A DNA stretch of 64,000 bases from Chalciporus piperatus. Taxonomy: Eukaryota; Basidiomycota; Agaricomycetes; Boletales; Boletaceae. Location of the stretch: NCBI GenBank assembly GCA_038093975.1, contig JBBPTG010000014.1, positions 1 to 64,000 on the forward strand. Direction: 5' to 3'. This document shows positions 31,573 to 42,371 of the stretch, piece by piece; within the stretch, counting starts at the first letter, position 1, and each line of letters opens with the position of its first letter. Both the position numbers and the translations under genes were made by a program. The notes under the pieces are model-generated. The model saw nothing but the letters and a program-made list of their open reading frames with translations, made no database searches and was not told the DNA's origin.

Positions 31573-34500
31573 GTCAAGCTTGTGGGAGGGGAAGAAGCTC
31601 GCGGTTAGTTGGGAAAAATATATATAAATGGGCGAACCCGTTGATCATCTGAACTGGTTGGTAATGCGTTCCATTGAACGCGTTTTCCTAGCGCTTTTTC
31701 AAAGTTTGGGTAATCGTGAATGGCTCCCGCATAGAACATTCCACTAGAAGACACAGCCTCTTCCATTCGGAATCCGTCCCACTGAGGCACACACCGCCAC
31801 TAGTACACCGTCGCCAGCGTGTCACTGCGTGTCGTCCAGTGAACAAATAAATACCACCCCAGGTCATGTACGACGTCGTTAAACTCACCTGGACGTACCT
31901 TAGCAGGTCCACATCGCCGTGGTCGATGTCAACGCTTCAAGTTGCTGATCTTTCCAATTCCCAATTATGGGTGCAGATCATTTCTCCCCACGTACACATC
32001 CGGTAACCGCCATGCTCGACTCCGGCCCTGGCGTACTTCGGTTCGTATCGACTCGGAGCACAAGCCTCTACGTCATGTCCTCTACCCACCCATACCCGGT
32101 CTCACTATCCACGCCTTCTCTCCGTGCTTTCTATAAGTTCATTATGTATTTCAACCAGCCTGTTTAACCCTCAATCCTCCCCCTTTCCTCATGCTGACAT
32201 ATATGCACTCACACATGTCATCCAGCCACTTCCGAGGTGACACTCGATCCTTCAATTGATCATCCTAGGCCTCCGACGCTCATCCGGAGTCATCGTTATC
32301 TATCCTCTCGTCGGGTGCAATCAACTTCCTTTATTCCACCTCATCCGTGTACCTCTCCCTTACTGACCATGCACCTCGTGCACTTGCCCCAGATCCACAA
32401 TTCATTCGCGCTTATCCGCCTTCCTTCCCTTCAAAATAATCCCTTCCCTGCCATCTCTTCCCTTCCGATACTTCGATTTTTCACTCTCTTTCTTAAGAAC
32501 ATTCCATCGAACATTCTGCCAAGCGAACCTCCGTCACCCCATGATGTCAAATTTAGCCCTCTTAAATAATCCGATCATCCATACGTTGCAACGAATGAAT
32601 ACAGGCTACTTCTCACACTCTGTCCTTGATGCCCTCATTTAGCTCATTGTATCCTTGACAGAAGATTCCCCATGCTGTACTAAGTAAGCTGACTATCCTT
32701 CACGCGTCTTTTCCATCCCTGTGAGTCATACACTCGTGCCCGTCTGGATTTCGTCACTACTCGTGCGTGCAGCTCGGAACTTTGCATCATGTCACGTGTT
32801 TCAATCGACCCCAGTCGCGACTATCTGCATATAATCTACAAAACCACCACCATGCACTGATCACCAGTACCACAGCTCCCGGCTTTTTGTGGGGACCGGT
32901 GAAGGCACAACTCTGAGGTATTATTTTTAGGTTGATCCAGGATGGCAGCCACTTGCATTCTTACCGGTTCGCCTAGCCCGGATCGTCTGTGATTATCCAG
33001 CAATTGCGCGTCGCTGCGGCACAAGTACAGTTGGCTATGCATGTCGCTCGCCGATCTGTTCGGTGTGGAAATGACTCCAATTGCCCAAACGCTCTGGTGT
33101 CGCACCAATCGAGGAGCTATTTCACTTCGGTCGGTGTCTCCCGTTAAAATCAACCACTTCTTCCTTCGGTTAGATTTCAGGACCACGTTTTCATGGCGTG
33201 TTGGATCACGTTGTTTGACACCTGAGGTCATAGTCGCACATTCATATCTTTAATTTTCCTGACTTGATCAGGAGGGTGACGCGGTTTCCCAGGGTTTCCC
33301 CACCACCCGAGCGCTTGGGTGTGCTAGCATGCCAAGAAAGGCAAGTCTAGTAATTGGCACAGCCAACTGACATTCTACGCAGAACATTCCATGTTTCTGC
33401 GAACTCTTGATTCGATTACAATAGGGTATCGACAGAACCAAACAATTGCAACTGGCACCCTAAAGAACTTCCCAAGAGTATTGTTCCAGATGTGCACGGG
33501 TCTCGGCCAGTCCCCTTATCAACCTGCCGGGAAATCAAGACCGTTCGAACGTTCCCAAATTCCATTCGATGAAACTTCAAAAGTTGGGAACTTTGGAAGG
33601 CCCATATCAACACGGCTCATTTTGCGCCCCGTGTTGTCTGAAGGGCGCATTCATTTTCGAGGTCGAGGGCCTACTGTGGATCTCCAGGAACTGTAACATA
33701 TCCAATAGAATCCTTGAGCTTGAATCAGAAAAGATTACCCCATCGCGGAGATCGTATAGGAATCCACGGTGAGCCATTGTCACCCACTCCGCTAACACTC
33801 TCATGCCAACCACACAGCAATGACAAACCAATTCACCATCTCAAGGTTTGGGATTGATGCGTCAAGTCATCACGGCCTAGGATCACCTGTCATTACTGGA
33901 TCTATCCAATAATGGAGAGGACACGTATGCCCACGATGAGCCAGATCCATTCAAGTTGAGGCTGTAGCTTCCTGCCGAGAGGGACATTTTTGCTCTTACT
34001 AGATATGCAGATTCTCGTTTCGGATGTTCGACACCCGAGCCTTGTTCACCTGTACCGTACGAGTCACAGCCAATACAGATTTAGTCACTGGATCACATCG
34101 CTCCCACTGCTCCTCCAAACTCGCGTACTATGGTGAGGACAAACTTGGCCATCAGCTCCCCAAAGGAACCTGTATTACCGCAGCTTACAGTGCTTCCTGA
34201 CCATCGTGGAGGGCACACCACCAAAAAAGCACAAGGACATGATGACGTCTCTGTGAACGTGCATGCCGTCTGTATCTCAGCGCGACTAAATACATAAAGG
34301 TGGGACGATCAAACGAAAAACCGGTGCTTGTTTCCCCATACTACAGGAGTCGGACTGTCCCTGTTCATACGCAGATATATGGAACTCATCTCATACTCAT
34401 CTCTCGAGATGATGATGATGACGCAACGCGTGAGGGGTTTAAAGAGGTTGGCGGTGCGCGTGAATCGCGTTTCTCCACCCGATTTCATGACGGAGAGCGC

Positions 34501-36097
34501 CCAGAGTTGAACGTTGAACGCCGCACACGAGGTCCGCCACGGACGAGTGGCAGCTTCGAGGCAAGCCGTGTTGCGACACGAAACGTTCCGGGGCGACGTT
34601 AGCCAGCATGAGCATAGCCCAGTCAATGTATCGCTAGGGTTCCACAGTCAGAGTTGTGGTCAATTGAATATCTATAAGTGATGGACTGCCCCAGTCAGGA
34701 AAGGCAGGAACGAGTCGCGTTTGCGTTTGCGTCTGCGAGACTAACCTGAATAGTGAGACTCAGACAGCGGAAGACACAATGACGTGCACCCCCCACGAAT
34801 TCGAAGTGAGTCAAGCACACGCGTCTCGCAAGAACTTGAAACATACCCCACCCTGACACCCACTGAAGAAGAAGAGCTGATCCGGCATGCAAGATCACAA
34901 GTCAAGAAACGGCAGCGGAAAATAGAGTAGGCCTAAATTCAGAATTCAGAATCAGAAACAATACAATTCCACATTGCGTCTGAACTACTTTGAAAAACTC
35001 ACCGTCACATCACGGCCGCTATGACGCCGCCCTTCCATTGGAAGTGTTCTACAAAGAAATTCAGACCTCGGCGGGGTTACAACGTGATTCTGAACTGGTT
35101 CCGCTCCATCAGCTGAGAGGGTGCGAGCCGACTCGCTGGCGAGCTGTGAGCTGGTCTGAAAAGAAAAAAAAATCTCGAGTCGGCGACGTCCATTTCGTCA
35201 AGTAACGCGGGATAGGCACGGAAACCATTTCGAACTTTTATTTCGACCGGGAACGCCGCTGCCAGGACGTCGGTTATGCAAAGAAACGTGGAAGTCGGGT
35301 GGATAATTCGCAAGTTTGTGGGACCGTGCGATGCGGCACACGATTCTAGTCTCCCCTACTAGGCAGATTCAAGAGTCGGGATGAAGACAGTCGTTTATCC
35401 TCCAACACGATTCACAGCTCACTTGAAGCCTATGTGTACGGAATCCGGTCCACAAACACTGGGCCGCCGAGCCATCAATGTCCACTTGCCAGTGAAGATC
35501 ACTATGGGAGCGCTGCGGGCCATTGCCAGTGACAGGAGCGAGCGCATCACATCCGTGGCGGCTGGTTTGCTGCGCAGCTGTGTACGAGGTAATTTTCTGT
35601 AATTTTTCTCCTGAACCAGTGCGTTTGAAAGACCCCGCCCCTTGCAACGTACCTTAGTCCACTCCCCTGACAGAGAAAGGTCTAGGTGAGAAGGTATCAG
35701 TGCTCGTAACTGCATCGGGAGCAGGATCCACCGGCATTGCACCAGGAGAACTCGAGAAATTACCCTTCCATTCCACCCTGACAAAGACACTTGTACTCGC
35801 GCAGGTCAATGATGTAATCAGTATTAGCGAAGCATGTCGACCGCATGTTTAGCATGTACACATTTGTGAGAATGATACCAAGGAATTCCAGAAAAGAAAA
35901 TTCGCCTCCGAATGAGTGTAAAAGCCCGCTTTCTAGTTTCTAGCAAGTCTTCCTCGTCATAAGAACCTACGCAAAAAAGGAATAATCATATAGAAAAGCC
36001 AACGAATAGATAAACCTGATGAACGGCTGGAACTATGTAACGCCACGGTCTGCGTTAATGCCTATACGTACAACGGAGTCACACACTCTCCGAAGCT
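31573..36097. other. Gene-poor region, about 4.5 kb
   Basis: The first kilobase is the upstream flank of PMC1 and is rich in pyrimidine tracts on the plus strand (about 32160-32570). The longest frame, 32237-32569, is low-complexity. Between 32.6 and 36.1 kb the longest frames reach about 130 codons, with no domain or splice pattern. A GAT microsatellite is at about 34408-34420. I cannot exclude non-coding RNAs or lineage-specific genes. Confidence 0.5.
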
Positions 36098-38003
36098 TCA
36101 TGGTGTGGGGCTTACCACCTGTGGGGTAGGTACTTGCCCATTCACCAAGTCACTTCCTAGCTCCTCGTCATTCCTCTGGGTTAGTGCTACTTGACCTTCC
36201 TCGTCGACTTCGTCTTCTTTAATCCGACTCATTTCCTTGATGAAACTAGATCCCCAGAAAGCCGCGGAGTACTTGTTGACGTATTTGAACAGCTTGCGAT
36301 GGTTCTCGGCGCGTGTCTCAGCATCCATCGTGACCGCTTCATGAATGGCGTCAGCGACTTGCTGGGAATCCCATGGGTTGACTACGACGGATCCGTTAAG
36401 GCTCTGAGCAGCACCCGCGAATTCGGAAAGAATCATGACACCTTGCCGAGCTTGCTGGCAAGCGATGTACTCGTATGAGACCTGAAGTAACCCTGACATC
36501 AGAGGGGAGTCCGCAGCGAATAGGTGGAACCTTACAAGGTTCATTCCATCCCTGGTGGAGGACACGAGACAGACGTCACTGACTGCGTAGAGGGCACAGA
36601 GTTCGTCAAATGGCAAACTCTTGTGCATGAAATGTATGGGCATGAACTCGACTGTTCCGAATCGGCCATTGATACGTCCGACTAGTTCGTTCACAGTGGA
36701 TCGGAGGTTCTGATATTCCTCGACGTCTTGACGGGAGGGAACGGCGAGTTGTACCAAAACTACCTTCAACGATTGACCATAGCCCGTTAACAACAGTTGA
36801 TCACCTAAGTGCGGATGTACCTACCTTTCCGATCCACTCGGGATGTTGTGTCAAAAAAAGTTCGAGAGCGTGGAGCTTTTGGGGAACACCTTTGATGTAA
36901 TCAAGGCGGTCTACACCGACGATGAGCTTGACACCCGCGAAGCGTTGCTCTAATTGGGCGATCCGTGACTTCACAGAGTCTTTCTTCAGGTTCTGTTCGG
37001 GGCTTGGTCAGCACGAGCTTCAGAACCATGCACATGGGTCCTCACCTCGATAAAGGAGCCCGGTTCAATGCCGATGGGGAACGTGCCAACATGTGCCAAG
37101 CGTCCTTCAAACTCGACTCCATTGGGCATTGTTGGCAAGCCCAGGATACGGGTACACGACGAAAGGAAGTGACGTGCGTAGTCATACGTGTGGAACCCGA
37201 TTAGATCGCAAAAGAGAATTCCGAGCAGGATTTCGCGGCGAACAGGCAATATCCTGGAAGTCTTCGATGAGAATGCTTGGGAGGGTATATGGGACAAGGG
37301 CACACCTGTATATCTCACTGCTTGGGAAAGGCGTGTGCAAGAAAAACCCAATCTTAACACCGGGAATCTTCTCCGTGTTAGTTGAGAAGCGTTCTTCGAT
37401 ACCTTCCGTTATCTTGGACAGCTCTCGCTTTTGCCAGTCACCACTAGCCGACCCATCAACGAGTCCTCGAAGAATCATCGGAAGTAGCATGAGGTGGTAG
37501 TCTTGCACCCAGACCATTGCACCAGGTGTGATCTGTGAGCGAACGACCTCGGCGAACTGCAAATTGGCTTGGCGGTAGGCCATCCAGTTTTCTTCGTCAA
37601 AGTTCATCTCGCCTGGGTGATAGTGGAAAAGTGGCCATAGGATAGAGTTGGAGAAACCGTTGTAATGACGGTCGGCGATGTCGTCATCGAGGTAGACAGC
37701 TTGGCAGGAGTATTCCTCCATGAGCCGTTTGTCGACATATGGGCGATCTTTAGGGGGGATGAAGAACCCTGGCCAACCGATCCAGGTGAAGTTCAAGGAT
37801 TTCTTGAAACCGGATAGGGCGGACACGAGTCCACCCGATGACATCTTGAAGTGATACTCGCCAGAGGCATCCTTGGTGATTGTGATCGGAAGTCGGTTGG
37901 ATACGACAATGAGGTGGTTGCCCTGGCTGAAGTTCATGTCAAGGAGATTGGAATCGGAGGACAGGTGTGGAAAGAGTGAGGAGGGCATGGTGTGCCGTTT
38001 CAA
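36098..38003 (-). CDS. TPS1: Alpha,alpha-trehalose-phosphate synthase [UDP-forming]
   Basis: Several exons encode about 530 residues. The start is MKRHTMPSSLFPH, or the second methionine six codons later. Motifs in order are LIVVSNRLPITI, SSGGLVSALSG, WIGWPGFFIPPKDR, MVWVQDYHLMLLPMILR, IGFFLHTPFPSSEIYR, LIVGVDRLDYIKGVPQ, RDGMNLVSYEYIA and ILSEFAGAAQSL. This GT20 glycosyltransferase joins UDP-glucose to glucose-6-phosphate to make trehalose-6-phosphate, the first step of trehalose synthesis, in the cytosol. The catalytic set (SNRLP, QDYHL, DGMNL) is present. The C terminus carries an acidic tail and ends QVPTPQVVSPTP. No trehalose-phosphatase domain follows, so it is a TPS1 and not a TPS2. An intron splits SSEIYR from ILPVRRE and another lies after GMNLV. 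Confidence 0.95.
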
Positions 38004-39032
38004 GATTATAAGGGCTACTACGTGTTAGAGCAGGGGCCTGCAGAAATCATGCAGGAAAGCCGGATTAGGGAAATTATCGGATCTTCTCGAGAGAGCGTAA
38101 TGTGTGCTGATAATGGGGAAGACTGACAAGCTGGCGGCGGTGGCGGGCTAGACGGGGCGGAACTATATTCGAGTTGGATACAAACTGGCAGACATTCTCC
38201 GAAAACAGTCTGGATTACAAGTGTCATGTCTAAGAAATCGGTGGCCAGTTGGCTACGATGCACTTCGTCTCTGGCCGTACCGGGAACGGTAACCGAACGT
38301 CCGCGCTCTCATGCCAATACTACTGGGAAGAAGAGCTCAAAACGTGATCCCTTCGGAACACCACGCTGAACTGATCAAGAACAGTTCCCGTGTACACATC
38401 GTAATCTAATCCAAGACTCTTCGTTTTTTTGAAAAATCCCGTTTACAATGTGATGTTGGAGGATCTGTAGACTAGCTACTTATCTATGTGTCCATGTAAC
38501 CCCCAATCCAACTACTCTTTCACCAGCCCCCGGCCCCGTAGACGCTATATTACTTGAAATAGTCGAACCAATGGCCCCGGAATTTGTCCGAAAACCACAG
38601 CAGGTTCCGCAAGTCACCCCTACAACACTGACCATGTAGTCCGTCCTCGAATTTGGATTGGGTGGACAGTGACGACCTCCCAATGCGTTGCGGCCTGGAT
38701 AGTGACAATTCAGTAACGAGTCTTTCGTTTGCAAGGTGGAAGTGGGGAATTCAGCAACGAAATGTAAAGATGCATCTTTGAAATCAGCATTTTCAGTGTG
38801 ATAAATGTTGAAAACATCATGAAGGAGTGAATAAAGCGACACTAGCACTGACCTTGTCGCAATCCTCGAAGGGAGTCGATGACAATGGCGAACACAGTGG
38901 GAGAAAACACACAAGGGCGGCAACAAAGGTTACATCTCCGCCGGTTGTCCGCCGGATAATGCCGATTAGGCCGAAAGTGTAGGTTGGCGACAACTTGGTA
39001 GCAAGTTCGTACTACGTTGTCTCGAACAAGTT
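38004..39032. other. Bidirectional intergenic region with one doubtful small ORF
   Basis: Between TPS1 and the divergent PPR-like gene. A minus-strand frame at 38480-38926 (148 codons) contains a cysteine-rich stretch VSVVGVTCGTCCGFRTNSG, with no recognisable domain. It is not enough to call a gene. Confidence 0.35.
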
Positions 39033-41831
39033 TTGGCGCGTCATGGAATGTCGCATGGGCACAACGCGTTGGTCTTTATTCTAACCCGGCACCGTCCCAA
39101 ATTTCTCTGTTCTTTCAGCACTCTAACCTTACGACGTCCAAGACCACAACCTCTGCTCACCAGGAAGCATGCCAGTCCACTTTTTCTCGTAGAAGGCCTG
39201 GCCGAGCGATCGCATACCCCGCTCATTCCCTCCGCATCTACAAGTATTTCTACTCCCGGATCACATAATGTCTCCCACTCTCACCCCCCTCAGGTGTCTA
39301 ATGACGCGCCCTTCAAAACCGGCCATTCCGCTATCCATATCCTCCAGCGCTTTTTGTCTCCAGAAAACGTTACCTCACAACACCCTCTTACCCATTCCCC
39401 GAGCTACATTCGCTCGCTGTATTACATGGCGGAATCGGAGAACCAGCTTGGTCAACTGGATGCTGAAGCCCTCACCGTCTTGATTGGCCTCTTTGGATCG
39501 TTGTCAATCGACCCAAGTATTTCCGTTGTATATAGAGTCCCACTGGCCTTTCATCTAGGGGAGCCATCTACGCGGACTCATTGGTGCTTCGTTTTGAAGG
39601 TCGGGAAAGACAAGCTGCAGAAGGGAATGTCCCTTCAGGATTCTGACCGGTTCTGGTTGATGCGTGCTGAACTTGCAAACGCTGAGGCTGCTTCACGCTC
39701 ACAACGTACGTTTTTAATCGTGGGCATCATCTCACATCTTGAAGATCACTTTGTAGCCCTTTCGAACGATGCTCGCAAAGCCATCTCGCGTGCTCGCACT
39801 CACTACCGCATCATTCGCCGTCATACTCGTCATCCCGAGGTACACGCCGTCTATCTCGAGACATTGTTGGCCACTCGAGATTCGCAACCGCTCGACATCG
39901 CTGCCTGCGACCTCTCTTTCCTTCTGCGAACCCACCCCGTGTGGCATCCCAGGTTATCACGCGTCCTTTACCAGTTGGTTATCCAGTATGGCGGAGAGCT
40001 ATCGACGCGTTCCCAAGACTCCATTCTTTCTGCGCTTTGGGATCGTGTTTGTCAGATGGAGAGGAACTCCAAACTCGCCACCACCGACAAACAAGATGAC
40101 CGTCATCTTTTAGACGCTACAGCGCTTGCTCGCTCTCTTTCCGCCTGTCTGTCAGGCACCCCCTCCTCCTTATCATCTCGGGGGTTGTTTGACCACCTTT
40201 TCCCCGTCTTCGCTCCGGCTTACCCACATCATTCTCGGTGGTCTTCCCTGGTCTTCTTCGCCATCTTCAATGTATCGGAGACGCTGCATGCCAATGGGGT
40301 CTTGAGGTCCCCCGAACACATGATACCTCTCGCAGCCTCTTGTTGGCAAGTCATTTTTGGCCTTGCTATAATAGAGAGCGTGCTACATCAACCACTCTCG
40401 AGCTCAGAAGGAGAGCCTGCCACCCCGGAAGATGCCCTGGAAACCACACGTTCTTTGTACCACAATTGGTTGCCGATTGTGGAGGCAAATAAAGTGCCTC
40501 GAGATCTCGCAGGTGCAGTTGCGACGTCCTTCCTGAAGATAGCGAGCCTGCTGGCAGATGCCTCCCTTTCTCACGACTGTCGAGCTCTTTACAACATGAC
40601 CGACTTCGGACCAACTCACACCCTCCCCGTACCCCTCGCTCGCTATGGTGCACTCGAAGAGGCTATCCGATTTCTTGACGATCGACATTTTTCTGCCGGG
40701 GAGCGGGGGATTCTTGTCCATGCCGTAGCTCGCAACGCCATGATGAAGCCGCGTACTCGATACCCGCCCGGAATCTTCCCTCGCATTACGAACGAGCTTG
40801 CCGCATTGTACCATTCACATCCTCCTCCCGGACACCTTCGCGAACATCTCGAGCGGCTGCTTGTTTTCTTAGGACAGCGTGGTGACGGGATTGAGTCAAC
40901 TCGTCTCGTTTTGTCCATCATGGAACGGCTACCCACTTATTTTCAGCTGCGGTTTTTTCGGCGGTTCTGTGATGCTTTGATACGGCACAGGCAATTTGCT
41001 GCCACTGGCAGGCTGATCACAGCAGTCAGAACCATGCACCCGAAAGCTAGTCGATCGTTACGCTCCCTCCTAAATCGCGCCGCAATGCGAGCCAGAATGT
41101 GTCGGACGATCAAACGAACTATCCCCAATTCGTCATCTTCCCTCCGGGGCCCAGCGTCTCTTCAGCTATCTTCACGCTTGCGGAGCTATTCCCACGTACG
41201 TCCTTCGTATGAACGCATGCTTCAAGAGCTTCTTGCATCAGGACGGGTACTTGCAGCCAAAGCCATTGTCGCTCGTGCCCTCCCCACACTCTCCCCCAAG
41301 CGGTGCACTGTCATGGGGAACATTCTCCTCCACGGGGTATCTTGTCGACCCACTCCACGTAATGGAAGACGCGTCCGCAAAGTCCTCGCGTTAATGGAAC
41401 ACCTGGTTAAGAACCATGGATTCCACCCTGACGGAGTGACGGTCAACATATTGATCAAGGTTTTGATTGGCTGGCGAGGAGCCTTTGATGCCTCACGACT
41501 TCGTGGATTGTTCGATCAACTCGTTCGGGGTGGGTATCCTGCTGGTGATTACTCGCCCCAACGTCCACCTTTTGGCACAGCATGGGTAGAGACATCGAGT
41601 TCGTTCCATTTTCCCAAGTTCCGGGAGTTGATTTCGTTCGAGAGACACATACGGCCGCTATTCAAGATGTTCATCAAAGCATTATATTTGCGTCACGACG
41701 TCGATGCCGCGAGGAAGGTGGTGGGGATACTCAAGGTGGAAGAATACAAGAACGCCGTGGAGAAGGGGGTGAGGCGGAGAGCAAGACAATTGGGCAGGAT
41801 CAGAGCGCTTCGGAGGAATGGGGGGTCATGA
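39033..41831 (+). CDS. PPR-like mitochondrial protein
   Basis: One continuous frame of 932 codons. The N terminus is basic and poor in acidic residues (LTRHRPKFLCSFSTLTLRRP), as expected for mitochondrial import. The body is helical and repeat-like, with paired-helix elements. Near the C terminus, KVLALMEHLVKNHGFHPDGV and TVNILIKVL closely resemble a pentatricopeptide repeat, in which the VTVNILIKVL helix is diagnostic. PPR proteins bind organellar RNA and help its processing or translation. Some internal stretches (39510-39770, reading VYRVPLAFHLGEPSTRTHWC) look unlike the rest and could be in-frame introns retained in this reading, so the true protein may be shorter. The starting methionine is also uncertain: MARHGMSH or later. 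Confidence 0.75.
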   Translation: MARHGMSHGHNALVFILTRHRPKFLCSFSTLTLRRPRPQPLLTRKHASPLFLVEGLAERSHTPLIPSASTSISTPGSHNVSHSHPPQVSNDAPFKTGHSAIHILQRFLSPENVTSQHPLTHSPSYIRSLYYMAESENQLGQLDAEALTVLIGLFGSLSIDPSISVVYRVPLAFHLGEPSTRTHWCFVLKVGKDKLQKGMSLQDSDRFWLMRAELANAEAASRSQRTFLIVGIISHLEDHFVALSNDARKAISRARTHYRIIRRHTRHPEVHAVYLETLLATRDSQPLDIAACDLSFLLRTHPVWHPRLSRVLYQLVIQYGGELSTRSQDSILSALWDRVCQMERNSKLATTDKQDDRHLLDATALARSLSACLSGTPSSLSSRGLFDHLFPVFAPAYPHHSRWSSLVFFAIFNVSETLHANGVLRSPEHMIPLAASCWQVIFGLAIIESVLHQPLSSSEGEPATPEDALETTRSLYHNWLPIVEANKVPRDLAGAVATSFLKIASLLADASLSHDCRALYNMTDFGPTHTLPVPLARYGALEEAIRFLDDRHFSAGERGILVHAVARNAMMKPRTRYPPGIFPRITNELAALYHSHPPPGHLREHLERLLVFLGQRGDGIESTRLVLSIMERLPTYFQLRFFRRFCDALIRHRQFAATGRLITAVRTMHPKASRSLRSLLNRAAMRARMCRTIKRTIPNSSSSLRGPASLQLSSRLRSYSHVRPSYERMLQELLASGRVLAAKAIVARALPTLSPKRCTVMGNILLHGVSCRPTPRNGRRVRKVLALMEHLVKNHGFHPDGVTVNILIKVLIGWRGAFDASRLRGLFDQLVRGGYPAGDYSPQRPPFGTAWVETSSSFHFPKFRELISFERHIRPLFKMFIKALYLRHDVDAARKVVGILKVEEYKNAVEKGVRRRARQLGRIRALRRNGGS

Positions 41832-42371
41832 TGGTCGGGTAGACTCAGCAGTATCTTGGAATGGATTGACGTGTCACCTTGTTGAGTAACTTCGAAACGT
41901 TTCCGCGGGACTTATCTCGATCGAGGCAAGCGTGGCGTACTAGGCCGACGCCTTCCGCTTGACCTAACGGAGCTTCTGCTACTGTTGTCCACAGCTATGC
42001 CATCGACATATGCAGAGCCCTGATCACTAGCTCTAGCTCAAACTCTCTGGCGCTAGAGGTTTGTATTAGCTGGCGAGTATTATGACTATTTTTCTTGCTG
42101 GAATGTAACTGGGCATTCAATCATTGGCCTCGAACGGTTTAAATTGAGCGTTTCAGAGTACGTATTGAACAGGTTCAAACCTTCACAAAGGCTTTAGATC
42201 TCCAAACCAACTCCAAACTAAGTATGCAAGTCATTCTAAGTCATAATGCGCACTAGCCCTTGAAATTTTGGAACATTCATGCGATAGCAATACTAGTACA
42301 TGATGGTCATGACAGGCGTTGACTAAATATGCATACTTAAACAACCGAGAAGGTCCATCCGGCCTACAAAT
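41832..42371. other. Intergenic, convergent 3' flanks
   Basis: Short region between the end of the PPR-like gene and the end of the PRXL2-type gene. No frame of interest. AT-rich in its middle. Confidence 0.5.

Noticed and set aside
31250..31627. A 125-codon plus-strand gene rich in Gly/Glu
   Set aside because: Antisense shadow of the Ser/Pro-rich N-terminal exon of the calcium ATPase.
38480..38926. A cysteine-rich small secreted protein on the minus strand
   Set aside because: The cysteine-rich part lacks a convincing signal peptide or a known pattern; kept only as a doubtful ORF.
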